Of a DNA stretch of 64,000 nt, positions 53,662 to 61,673 are shown piece after piece. Location of the stretch: positions 42,514-106,513 of the forward strand of contig JACBFI010000009.1 of the NCBI GenBank assembly GCA_013391385.1, read 5' to 3'. The notes below the pieces were generated by a model. It worked only from the letters and a program-made list of their open reading frames with translations. It searched no databases and was not told the DNA's origin. A program made the translations under genes and the position numbers. The DNA comes from Sediminibacterium sp. Gen4 (GTDB taxonomy: Bacteria; Bacteroidota; Bacteroidia; Chitinophagales; Chitinophagaceae). Within the stretch, counting starts at the first letter, position 1, and each line of letters starts with the position of its first letter.

Positions 53662-53735
53662 AAAAGAAACAAGTCACAAGAATACAGGGAACAAGTAGGA
53701 TACAAGATTTACAAGAAAGAAGATTAAAGAGTTTT
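53662..53735. repeat. ACAAG word repeat behind the GNAT gene
   Basis: Six or so ACAAG words in close sequence (AAACAAGTCACAAGAAT, GGAACAAGTAGG, ATACAAGATTTACAAG) follow the stop codon immediately. It has no coding potential and no strong hairpin; it looks like another word-type repeat family. Confidence 0.5.
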
Positions 53736-53783
53736 TTTCAATTCATTCAAGTTGCCCGAGACTTAAGTCCATGGCAACCTGAA

Positions 53784-54257
53784 TTAATTACCGATTTTCT
53801 TTTTCAACATCCCTCTCAAATCATGCCGAAACTCCTCTCCCATGTTTTCTTTGGGAACAAGGAAGAAGGATTTACTGTCGAAATAAAGATGAAAGAAATG
53901 CGGACTTTCAAAATAGCGCGAGAACTTTTTCCAATCCCAGTCTACATAGCCACGTTCATTTTCTAAACGAATATGATCATCCGTGAAATCAATGATGAAA
54001 TCGTCTTTGAATGTTTGTGCTTTTTTGTAGATATTATTTGGAAGGATATACCAGAAAGATGCCATTAACATGATCCAGATAAATGACCCCAATAAAAAAG
54101 GCTCAGGTCTGATCTTTTTAAAATAAAACAAAGCTGCCGCTGCAATTGCAAATACATTCACCAATACCATCAATACCCGAATCTCAGGCTTTTGTACAAA
54201 ATGATAGCGCAGCGCTTGGATAACTTTCTTTTTATCGTAGGAAAAGCTGATTTGCAT
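53784..54257 (-). CDS. YcxB-like membrane protein
   Basis: 157 residues from the ATG at 54257 (MQISFSYDKKKVIQALRYHF); the frame stays open upstream through a repeat, which argues against the longer version. Two membrane helices (about 32-50 and 55-75) followed by a cytoplasmic domain with DDFIIDFTDDHIRLENERG and WDWKKFSRYFESPHFFHLYF, which matches the C-terminal domain of YcxB-like proteins. Function unknown. It lies between the GNAT gene and the two-gene EF-Tu-like module, with opposite direction to both. Confidence 0.75.
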   Translation of the reverse strand: MQISFSYDKKKVIQALRYHFVQKPEIRVLMVLVNVFAIAAAALFYFKKIRPEPFLLGSFIWIMLMASFWYILPNNIYKKAQTFKDDFIIDFTDDHIRLENERGYVDWDWKKFSRYFESPHFFHLYFDSKSFFLVPKENMGEEFRHDLRGMLKKKIGN

Positions 54258-54281
54258 GGGGCAAAGATAGGGAGGGATGTC

Positions 54282-54396
54282 TGATCTCAGATCGCAGATC
54301 GCAGATGTAGGATTTCCGATGTCGGATGTCGGATATGGTGTTTTCACTTCATCATTGATTATTCATTATTCATCATTCATTATTGACCCCCTCCAT
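54282..54396. repeat. Direct repeat, left copy (GATCTCAGAT ... CATCATTGATTATTCAT)
   Basis: About 115 bases: starts TGATCTCAGATCGCAGATC, contains GGATTTCCGATGTCGGATG and TTCACTTCATCATTGATTAT, ends CATTATTGACCCCCTCCA. The same block, about 100 bases long with small changes and fewer word copies, occurs at 55187-55286. The two copies bracket the genes at 54553-55189. The rest of the gap to 54552 holds no other feature I can support. Confidence 0.85.
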
Positions 54397-54552
54397 TTTT
54401 ACCGTCATTTCAAGCATAGCTACAAATCTACCAACAGCTAGTGTTTACTCTGTCAATATAATTGAGAAACTGCACTCTAAAATCAGGTATAAATACGGTA
54501 AAAAAAGAGCATTACAATAAGCATCTTGCTTGCTTAATTGTTCTGCTTATTT

Positions 54553-54876
54553 ATGATTTTATACAGAGCCATTTCAGATGCTGAAAAAGAAGATTTGGGA
54601 ATTGATCAAAAATTCAGAACACAAATAAATACACTAGAAGCGAAGCAATTCTTTCGCTCCGAAATAGCTGTTCGGGAATACATTCAATTGGCTTCTATAC
54701 GTCAGTTTATCCCACCATATACTCATACAATATCGGTTTTCATAGATGATCATTGTTTTGAAAACCTCACATACGAACAACAAGTATTAGATGGACATGA
54801 AGCTATTAGCATTGAGAGCAATCACTTGTATAACTTTAATAAATGTGTTAACTTTATAGAAGTGTATGTTATCTAA
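54553..54876 (+). CDS. Small protein, possibly ADP-ribosyltransferase-like, coupled to an EF-Tu domain III-like gene
   Basis: 107 residues from the ATG at 54553 (MILYRAISDAEKEDLG). The pattern LYRAIS near the N terminus, then NTLEAKQFFRSEIAVREYIQ (about 29-48) and VLDGHEAISIESNHL near 82-96, resembles the small single-domain ADP-ribosyltransferase-like proteins in which YR..S...E, ..KqFf.s...A and a late acidic site make the NAD pocket. The resemblance is by eye and only moderate. No signal peptide or membrane helix. The last 11 bases overlap the next gene (ATG at 54866), so translation is coupled. Codon use is AT-richer than in the neighbouring tricorn gene. Confidence 0.6.
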   Translation: MILYRAISDAEKEDLGIDQKFRTQINTLEAKQFFRSEIAVREYIQLASIRQFIPPYTHTISVFIDDHCFENLTYEQQVLDGHEAISIESNHLYNFNKCVNFIEVYVI

Positions 54877-55189
54877 AACGACCTATAATATCAAAGCTAA
54901 AATCTCATTGCTGCCCACCGAATTAGGCGGCAGAAAAAATCCAGTGTCAACAGGTTATCGTCCGTCACTGGCTTTCAACTCTATTCAGCACTTTTCAGGG
55001 GAAATTGAACTTTTAGATCAGCAACAAATTAAACCGGGTCAATCAGGAACTGTATTGATTAAACTAATACCTGCGAAACACATACGCAAGAACCTAAAGT
55101 CTAATGACGCATTTACACTCAATGAAGGCAATAAAGCCGTAGGTTCCGGTATTATCATTACTGCTGAAAAGATAGGAACTGATATTTGA
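54866..55189 (+). CDS. Stand-alone EF-Tu domain III-like protein
   Basis: 107 residues. Nearly the whole chain aligns with the third (C-terminal beta-barrel) domain of elongation factor Tu: KAKISLLPTELGGRKNPVST (EF-Tu has L-EGGR..P) then GYRPSLAF, GEIELLDQ, IKPGQSGTVLIKLI, and a final FTLNEGNKAVGSGII, which mirrors the EF-Tu end F.IREG.RTVGAGVV. The GTPase domain I and domain II are missing, and nothing nearby could supply them. It cannot act as an elongation factor; it might bind tRNA, EF-Ts or another EF-Tu partner, or serve as decoy or antidote. Coupled to the preceding gene; its stop codon is the first three bases of the right-hand direct repeat. Confidence 0.8.
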   Translation: MLSKTTYNIKAKISLLPTELGGRKNPVSTGYRPSLAFNSIQHFSGEIELLDQQQIKPGQSGTVLIKLIPAKHIRKNLKSNDAFTLNEGNKAVGSGIIITAEKIGTDI

Positions 55190-55286
55190 TCTCAGATGTC
55201 AGATCGTAGATGTTGGATTTCTGATGTCGGATATAGGATTTTCACTTCATCATTGATTATTCATCATTCATTATTTTATCCCTCCA
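55187..55286. repeat. Direct repeat, right copy
   Basis: About 100 bases beginning TGATCTCAGATGTCAGATC, with GGATTTCTGATGTCGGATA and TTCACTTCATCATTGATTAT, and ending TTTATCCCTCCA. Same order of words as 54282-54396. Begins at the stop codon TGA of the EF-Tu-like gene. Confidence 0.85.
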
Positions 55287-55337
55287 CTTTTTTCCCTAAT
55301 TTGTTCATCCACATTTTCAATCCCAAAAAACACTTGC

Positions 55338-58300
55338 ATGAAATCAACATTTGCAAAACTGCTTTCTCTGCATAGAGGGGGTCGTTTTTATTGTAGTCTT
55401 ATTTTATTAGCGGCCACCTTGATGACTCAAGCCCAAGGCACCCGACTGCTTCGTCAGCCGGATATCAGTGCCTCACAAATTGCTTTTGTGTATGGCGCTG
55501 ATCTTTGGGTATCGGATCTGAACGGACAAAATGTTTTGCGTTTAACGAGTACACCTGCTGTGGAAAGCGAACCGCATTTTTCTCCTGACGGACAATGGAT
55601 CGCTTTCACCAGCGACCGTAGCGGTAGCAATGCCGTGTATGTGGTATCTGCCAAAGGTGGCGAAGCTACACGTGTTACCTGGCACCCCGCCAGTTCTGTG
55701 GCACGCGGATGGAGTAATGATGGAAAAAACATTCTCTATTCCTGTGAAAGAGAAACAGCTCCAACAGCACATATGCGTTTGTGGTCTGTACCGGCTACCG
55801 GCGGACCCAGTAAACTACTCTCACGCCAATGGGGTAATGATGGATGTTATAGTCCGGATGGCACCAAACTTGTTGTCGATAAAATGGATCGCTGGGATGT
55901 GGAATGGAGAGCCTATCGTGGCGGACAAAATACGCCACTGATTATTTTGGACCTTGCCACACAAAGTGAAACGCTGCTCCCGAATGATCGTACCATTGAT
56001 ATTCAACCATTATGGTTGGGTGAGTATATCTATTTTCTGAGCGACAGAAATGGCGGTGTTGCCAATATCTGGAGTTATCATACTGTTACCAAAGCATTGA
56101 CCCAACTTACTTCTTTTAAAGGAGCAGATGTAAAATGGTTATCGGGTAATGGTAAAAAATTGATCTATGAGCGTGAAGGATGGTTGCACCAAATGGATTT
56201 GAATGGATCTAATAGCAAACAACTCACTGTTTCTGTTGTAGGTGATTTTCCTTGGGCTGCTCCTCGTTGGGAAAATGTAAGCAATCGTATTGCACGTGCG
56301 AACTTGAGTCCTACAGGTAAAAGAGCGGTAATAGAAGCTCGTGGCGAGATATTTACTGTTCCTCTTGAAAACGGCGATGTTCGCAATCTCACCAAAAGCA
56401 GTAATACGGCCGACAGAGCTCCAATCTGGTCGCCAAAAGGAAATGAAATTGCATGGTTTACAGATGCAGGTGCTAAAGGGTATTCATTGATCATCGCTCC
56501 GCAAGATGGCATGGGTAAGACACGCAGCATCGCCATCGGAGAATCTAAAATGGCATGGACACCTACCTGGAGTCCTGATGGTAAATACATTGCTTTTGTA
56601 GACGATGACTTACGCATACAAGTAGTTGAACTGGCGACAGGTACCATCACTACTGCGGATATTGGGGGTATCAATATTGAACGTGGCGGCATGGGCATCA
56701 CTTGGAGTCCGGATGGACAATGGTTGGCTTATGCTAAAACCGGCGCCAATATGTTACGCGGTATCAAAGCCTGGAATGTAAAAACAAAAACCATTCTCAA
56801 TCTTACCGATCCTTTTGCAGATGCTTTTTCTCCGGCATGGGATAGAGATAACAAACACCTTTATTTCCTTGCCAGCACAGATGTTGCATTGGCTAGCGGT
56901 TGGGCGAATACCAGTTCGCAAAATGCAAGACCTGAATATGAAGCGTATGTCATCAACTTAAGAAAAGCAGACCTCTCTCCTTTCAAACCCAATAGCGATG
57001 AAGAAGAAGTGAAAGCAGAAGAGAAACCCAAGACTGATAAACCGGAGGAAAAACCAAAAACAGACGCAAAACCGAAAGAAGATAAAGATGTAATAATCGA
57101 TATTGAACATATTGATCGCAGAACCATTCCTTTACCACTCCCTAAAAGAAATTATGGCGCTATTTATGCCGGTCCGAGTGGCAGCATTTTCATCAATGAA
57201 TTTGTACCGAACAGACCTTCTGTTTTACACAAGTTCACACTAGAAAGTAAAGAAGCCAAAGAGTTTACCACCGGTGCAGGCGGTATCAGTATTTCTGCGG
57301 ATGGCAAAAAAATGTTGGCATTTCAACAAGGTAGCTGGAAAATTATTTCTACAGGTGGACCAACAGGTGCTGATGCCAAAGCTTTGAAAACAGATCTACG
57401 CATGTATTTGAATCGAGGTGAAGAATGGCAACAAATTTTCAATGAAGCTTGGCGTTATGAAAGAGATTTCTTTTACGATCCGAATATGCATGGACGCGAT
57501 TGGGATGAAGTGTACAAACGTTATGCTCCACTGGTTCCTTTTGTAAAACACAGAGATGATCTGCGTTATATTTTGGACCAAGTAAATGGTGAACTCAGTG
57601 TAGGTCATAGTTTTGTGGGTGGTGGTGATTATCCTTCCACCGATATTGCAAGTGTTGGATTATTAGGTGCTGATCTGGTGATCGATAAAGGACGTTGGAA
57701 AATTGCACGTATATACACCACTGAAAGTTGGAATCCCGGATTGAGTAGTCCGTTAGACAGACCCGGCATCAAAGTAGCTATCGGTGATTATATTGTTGGT
57801 ATTAATGGCAAAGAATTAACCGCGAATGATGATCCTTATCAATTCCTAGATGGTACTGCCGATATTCAAACCGTATTACACATTAACAAAACAGCTGAAT
57901 TTGAAAACCATTGGACAGAAATTGTAAAACCCATTCGCAATGAAACAGCATTAAGACAAAGAGTATGGGTAGAAGATAATAGAAGAATGGTGGATAGTTT
58001 AAGTGGTGGTAAGCTCGCTTATGTGTGGGTACCGAATACAGGTCAGCCCGGTTTTGTAAGTTTTAACCGCTACTATTTTGCACAACAAAATAAATTGGGT
58101 GCGGTGATTGATGAGCGTTACAATGGTGGAGGTTTATTGGATGATTATATGGTGGATCTGATGAATCGTTCTTTACGTGCTGCACTCACCAATGAAGTCC
58201 CCAATGGAAAACCGATGCAATTACCTGCCGGTATTATGGGACCCAAGGTATTACTCATCAATGAACTGGCAGGTTCCGGTGGTGATTATTTCCCATGGGC

Positions 58301-58628
58301 ATTCCGTCAACAGAAAGTAGGAGCTTTGATTGGTGCAAGAACCTGGGGTGGACTCGTAAAATCAAGTGTACACTATGCCATGGTAGACGGCGGTGCATTG
58401 ACGGCTCCGGATAATGCTGTGTTTGATCCTATCAACAGAAAATGGGTGGCAGAGAATGAAGGAGTAGCACCTGATATTGAGGTGAGACAAGATGCGCAAT
58501 CCTTACAAGCCGGTAAAGACCCGCAATTGGAAAGAGCGGTGAAAGAGTTGTTACAGATATTGGGGAATAAACCTGCGACAGAAATTAAAGTGCCTGCATA
58601 TTCAACGCCGGCGAAGCCGAAAAACTGA
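55338..58628 (+). CDS. Tricorn-like S41 protease
   Basis: 1096 residues. Signal peptide in the first 33 residues (FYCSLILLAATLMTQAQG). Then a beta-propeller region of TolB/WD40-like repeats (about 35-340 and 350-560; for example PHFSPDGQWIAFTSDRSG, TPTWSPDGKYIAFVDDD), a lysine/glutamate/proline linker (about 555-585, EEKPKTDKPEEKPKTDAK), a helical segment, a PDZ domain (about 775-860) and the S41 catalytic domain. Catalytic histidine is probably H757 in LSVGHSFVGGGD and the serine S980 in ELAGSGGDYFPW. Tricorn trims oligopeptides; this exported form probably digests peptides in the periplasm or outside. Confidence 0.92.
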   Translation: MKSTFAKLLSLHRGGRFYCSLILLAATLMTQAQGTRLLRQPDISASQIAFVYGADLWVSDLNGQNVLRLTSTPAVESEPHFSPDGQWIAFTSDRSGSNAVYVVSAKGGEATRVTWHPASSVARGWSNDGKNILYSCERETAPTAHMRLWSVPATGGPSKLLSRQWGNDGCYSPDGTKLVVDKMDRWDVEWRAYRGGQNTPLIILDLATQSETLLPNDRTIDIQPLWLGEYIYFLSDRNGGVANIWSYHTVTKALTQLTSFKGADVKWLSGNGKKLIYEREGWLHQMDLNGSNSKQLTVSVVGDFPWAAPRWENVSNRIARANLSPTGKRAVIEARGEIFTVPLENGDVRNLTKSSNTADRAPIWSPKGNEIAWFTDAGAKGYSLIIAPQDGMGKTRSIAIGESKMAWTPTWSPDGKYIAFVDDDLRIQVVELATGTITTADIGGINIERGGMGITWSPDGQWLAYAKTGANMLRGIKAWNVKTKTILNLTDPFADAFSPAWDRDNKHLYFLASTDVALASGWANTSSQNARPEYEAYVINLRKADLSPFKPNSDEEEVKAEEKPKTDKPEEKPKTDAKPKEDKDVIIDIEHIDRRTIPLPLPKRNYGAIYAGPSGSIFINEFVPNRPSVLHKFTLESKEAKEFTTGAGGISISADGKKMLAFQQGSWKIISTGGPTGADAKALKTDLRMYLNRGEEWQQIFNEAWRYERDFFYDPNMHGRDWDEVYKRYAPLVPFVKHRDDLRYILDQVNGELSVGHSFVGGGDYPSTDIASVGLLGADLVIDKGRWKIARIYTTESWNPGLSSPLDRPGIKVAIGDYIVGINGKELTANDDPYQFLDGTADIQTVLHINKTAEFENHWTEIVKPIRNETALRQRVWVEDNRRMVDSLSGGKLAYVWVPNTGQPGFVSFNRYYFAQQNKLGAVIDERYNGGGLLDDYMVDLMNRSLRAALTNEVPNGKPMQLPAGIMGPKVLLINELAGSGGDYFPWAFRQQKVGALIGARTWGGLVKSSVHYAMVDGGALTAPDNAVFDPINRKWVAENEGVAPDIEVRQDAQSLQAGKDPQLERAVKELLQILGNKPATEIKVPAYSTPAKPKN

Positions 58629-58756
58629 TAGAACGGAAGAATGTTGAATGTCCAATGTCCAATTTCGAAGTTGGGTATTGGACATTCTTTTATTTACATA
58701 AACGCTATAAGGATCAAAACACTATTACATTTATTATTCAATCACAGCAATTGATC

Positions 58757-59173
58757 ATGAAAAACAAATTCATTCTACTCATTTGTACTTGTGTGATGTT
58801 GTGGAGTTGTCAAACAGGTCATCGTATTTATGCTTCTGCGCAGGGTCATGAATTATTCAAAGTAACCATCCTCTACCCAAATGGAGAAGGCAAAACTTTT
58901 GATATGAAGTATTATGAAACTCAGCACATGCCGATGGTGGCATCTTTTATTGGTAAAAATTTACAGTTTTATGAAATTGATCAAGGGATTTCCGGAAGAA
59001 CTGCCAATGATCCTTCTCCTTTTTTGGCGATCGGATATTTCTATATAAAAAATATCAAAGACTACAACGATGCCATTGCACAAAACAGGGATGCCGTTGT
59101 AAATGACTTTAAGCATTACACCAATATTCAACCGGTTATTCAAATTAGTGAAGTAAAACAGGCTAGGAAATGA
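58757..59173 (+). CDS. EthD-domain lipoprotein
   Basis: 138 residues from the ATG at 58757 (MKNKFILLICTCVMLWSC); the frame is open further upstream, but this start gives a lipoprotein signal with cysteine at 18. The mature part is an EthD/dimeric alpha-beta barrel: KVTILYPNGEGKTFDMKYY, ETQHMPMVASFIG, FLAIGYFYIKNIKDYNDAI. EthD proteins are small oligomeric barrels, sometimes with haem or quinone-like substrates; the function is mostly unknown. Usually cytosolic, so the lipid anchor is noteworthy. 128 nt behind the tricorn-like gene. Confidence 0.8.
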   Translation: MKNKFILLICTCVMLWSCQTGHRIYASAQGHELFKVTILYPNGEGKTFDMKYYETQHMPMVASFIGKNLQFYEIDQGISGRTANDPSPFLAIGYFYIKNIKDYNDAIAQNRDAVVNDFKHYTNIQPVIQISEVKQARK

Positions 59174-59349
59174 TAGATAAGGGAATGTGAAATCTCAAAT
59201 ATTAAGAAAAAATGCTTTGTATTTTGGAGAGGGGTGGGTAAATTTACTAAGACTTGTATTTGATATTCATGAATGTTATTGAATTCTATAGATTTATTAA
59301 GTAAGTAGGCAAATAAAAAGTGCTCTAGAAATTTTTATTGTAGAATGTT

Positions 59350-60138
59350 ATGAGAGATGATTTTAAGCAAGAAATTAAAGAAACCTTAGCCAAACGGGTA
59401 GCTTTTGTCTGTTCGAATCCCGAGTGTAATATGTCGACTATTGGTCCTAATTCTGAACAAGGGAAAAGTACTAATATTGGAGTTGCTGCACACATAACAG
59501 CTGCATCGAAGGGTGGGAAAAGATATGATGAAACATTATCTGCAGAACAAAGATCTTCAATAGATAATGGCATCTGGCTTTGTCAAACTTGTTCTAAACT
59601 AATTGATACTGATGAAAAAAAATATACAATTGAGTTATTAAAAAAATGGAGGGATATAAACGAAAAAAAGGCAGCTACTCGATTGAACAAGCAAATTGAC
59701 CAAAATTCAGCAATGTTCGCAGATAAAGGTGATTTTGAAAAAATTAAAGAAAACGGTTATTACGAAAAAGAATTTTCAGGCCAAAAGGTTCGGTATTATT
59801 TACAAGGACCTTTTTTACACATTGAGCATGAGCTTCGCTCAGGAATCATAGTATATTATGTTATAGACGAATTAGGAAATTTAGTGGATACAAAATTTCC
59901 ATTCCCCCTTCATGAATATTCGATTAAAATAGATGACGGATTAATTTTAAACTCAAAAAAAGAAATATTAGACCAAAATTATTCAAAAGAAACAATTTTA
60001 ATGAAATGGGGGAAAGTTGCAATTATTACTAAAGATCCAGACGGGAAGATGGTCAATTTTCATATTGAAAAAGGAGCAACAATAGACCACATAAATAAAG
60101 TGATTTTAGTTACTGCACCCACATTTGAAAAAAAATAA
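59350..60138 (+). CDS. HNH-type nuclease with unknown C-terminal domain
   Basis: 262 residues. N-terminal HNH-like domain (about 1-100): FVCSNPECNMSTIGPN supplies two cysteines, NIGVAAHITAASKGGKRYD the first catalytic histidine, NGIWLCQTCSKLID the asparagine and the second cysteine pair; the usual third-position histidine is replaced by serine/lysine here, as in many members of this group. The last two thirds (about 115-262) form a domain rich in predicted beta strands that I do not recognise (YYLQGPFLHIEHELRSGIIV is typical). HNH proteins of this type occur in anti-phage systems, where the second domain is the sensor. AT-rich and lysine/isoleucine-rich compared with neighbours. Confidence 0.75.
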   Translation: MRDDFKQEIKETLAKRVAFVCSNPECNMSTIGPNSEQGKSTNIGVAAHITAASKGGKRYDETLSAEQRSSIDNGIWLCQTCSKLIDTDEKKYTIELLKKWRDINEKKAATRLNKQIDQNSAMFADKGDFEKIKENGYYEKEFSGQKVRYYLQGPFLHIEHELRSGIIVYYVIDELGNLVDTKFPFPLHEYSIKIDDGLILNSKKEILDQNYSKETILMKWGKVAIITKDPDGKMVNFHIEKGATIDHINKVILVTAPTFEKK

Positions 60139-60215
60139 ACATTAGATAACAAGATATCTACGCTTGTAGTATAACATACAAATTTTTATCCAATTTCCTC
60201 TATCCAAGTTCAATA

Positions 60216-60956
60216 ATGCTAGACAGTTTTGAGCTTCAAAACCAATCAAATGCAAGACCTGAAAATATTATTAGCAATTACATAGGCTCTTCAAACAATT
60301 TAGGTATGAACGACAAATTTATTAACTGCCAAAAATGTGGAACAAGGAATTTTTCAAGTGATAAAATATGCGGTGTTTGCAATAATAATTTATCAAAAAA
60401 TCTAAAGGATAAGCAAGTTGTTAAAGCTATCATTAAACAGAAAAAAAATAACTATTTCATTCTTGTACTACCATTTTTGTTTGTTGGCTTTATTTGGTAT
60501 AACCTCTTAGTTAAAAATAAAACTAATAATACCATTGAAATGTCTTCAACTACCGATTCAACAACCTATAACAAGAATCTCACTATAGATAATGCCAAAA
60601 GACCTGTTGACAAATCTATTTGTGATAATGAGAAAGAATATCTCACAAATACAATTAATGACTTGAAATCAAGAATCAAAGAATTAAAAAAATCATATAG
60701 AGAGTTGAAATATAATGAAATGGCTTGGGCTCAATTCATCTCAGAATATAATCGCTATACTTGGCAAATAAATGATGAAACCAGAGATATATCATTCCAG
60801 TGCATCGATAATTATTTATTTAAAAATTTAAAGGCCGCATACGGACTTATTGGAATAAATTATATACATGGTCCTACGAAAATTGCAATAGATATGGAAA
60901 GCAAGTTTAAAGAAATTAGTAGCCAAATTATTAATGACCTAAAAAATATTAAATAA
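60216..60956 (+). CDS. Zinc-ribbon membrane protein with coiled coil
   Basis: 246 residues, not recognised as a family. Residues about 35-60 form a zinc ribbon (INCQKCGTRNFSSDKICGVC, CxxC-x12-CxxC). A single transmembrane helix follows at about 82-102 (FILVLPFLFVGFIWYNLL), so the ribbon is cytoplasmic and the rest outside. The outer part starts with a threonine/serine-rich linker, then a coiled coil (about 145-172, NTINDLKSRIKELKKSYREL) and a helical C-terminal part. Very AT-rich. It lies 77 nt behind the HNH gene, same strand, and the two may be one transcript. Function unknown. Confidence 0.65.
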   Translation: MLDSFELQNQSNARPENIISNYIGSSNNLGMNDKFINCQKCGTRNFSSDKICGVCNNNLSKNLKDKQVVKAIIKQKKNNYFILVLPFLFVGFIWYNLLVKNKTNNTIEMSSTTDSTTYNKNLTIDNAKRPVDKSICDNEKEYLTNTINDLKSRIKELKKSYRELKYNEMAWAQFISEYNRYTWQINDETRDISFQCIDNYLFKNLKAAYGLIGINYIHGPTKIAIDMESKFKEISSQIINDLKNIK

Positions 60957-61053
60957 CATAACTTCTACTTAATTAAGTTATGAGTTTAAGTGATAAGCAT
61001 TTTGACATGTTACTATTTAGTGTTCGTCCATTGAGCATTAACTTTTGAGCAAT

Positions 61054-61087
61054 AACTTTTGGAAAGTTTTACAACTTTCCAAAAGTT
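61054..61087. repeat. Perfect 15-bp inverted repeat
   Basis: AACTTTTGGAAAGTT (61054-61068) and its exact complement AACTTTCCAAAAGTT (61073-61087) with loop TTAC. It lies 36 nt before the start of the outer-membrane-type gene and could terminate upstream transcription or act on the leader. Confidence 0.85.
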
Positions 61088-61122
61088 GCATAACAGGAAG
61101 TCTGCTACAGTTAAAACGAACT

Positions 61123-61653
61123 ATGCAAAAGTTATTTACGATATTTTTTATTTGCTCCATCCTCACACAAGGCTATGCTCAAAAGCATCGCAAAATGTCC
61201 CTGTACCTTGAAGGACAATACAACCAAACAATATCTGATGTAACAAAAGGTAATAACCCCTGGGGAACGGGTTTGGGTTTACAACTATTCTTTCGGCAAC
61301 AATCAATAGTCAAACCGACCATTGAATTCACCGCCGACGCCTATCTCATGGACGATAAAGTATATAGAGCGTATCTTGATGGTACACCTGTCGGGTCATT
61401 TAAAGATATGGTAAACCTTTTTGCCGGACTATCAGTACACCCCATTACCAATGTTTATGTTTCGTTTTTAGCCGGACCTAGTTTTATCGGTGGACAGACC
61501 CTTTTAGGATTGAAACCCTCCTTGGGCTTTTATTTTTCTTCCAAACAAAAGCTGACCGGCAAAATTTCTTACATCAATATACTAGAAAGAGAAGTCAGGG
61601 CGAAACAAAACTTTACATCTATAAGCTTTGCTTTAGGGGTGAAATTGTATTAA
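61123..61653 (+). CDS. Outer-membrane beta-barrel-type protein
   Basis: 176 residues from the ATG at 61123 (MQKLFTIFFICSILTQGYAQ), giving a clear signal peptide of about 20 residues; a longer reading frame begins inside the inverted repeat and is rejected. The mature chain has alternating polar/hydrophobic strands (SLYLEGQYNQTISDV, TGLGLQLFFR, SFLAGPSFIGG, LKPSLGFYFSSKQKLTGKIS) and ends in SFALGVKLY, with a terminal aromatic residue, as in small outer-membrane barrels. Function unknown. More GC-rich than the two genes to its left, similar to the window average. Confidence 0.7.
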   Translation: MQKLFTIFFICSILTQGYAQKHRKMSLYLEGQYNQTISDVTKGNNPWGTGLGLQLFFRQQSIVKPTIEFTADAYLMDDKVYRAYLDGTPVGSFKDMVNLFAGLSVHPITNVYVSFLAGPSFIGGQTLLGLKPSLGFYFSSKQKLTGKISYINILEREVRAKQNFTSISFALGVKLY

Positions 61654-61673
61654 TATCAGTAATAACTTTCTGG

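Noticed and set aside
56165-56701. A 178-codon minus-strand frame opposite the tricorn-like gene
   Set aside because: Shadow of the propeller repeats; no homologous motif seen.
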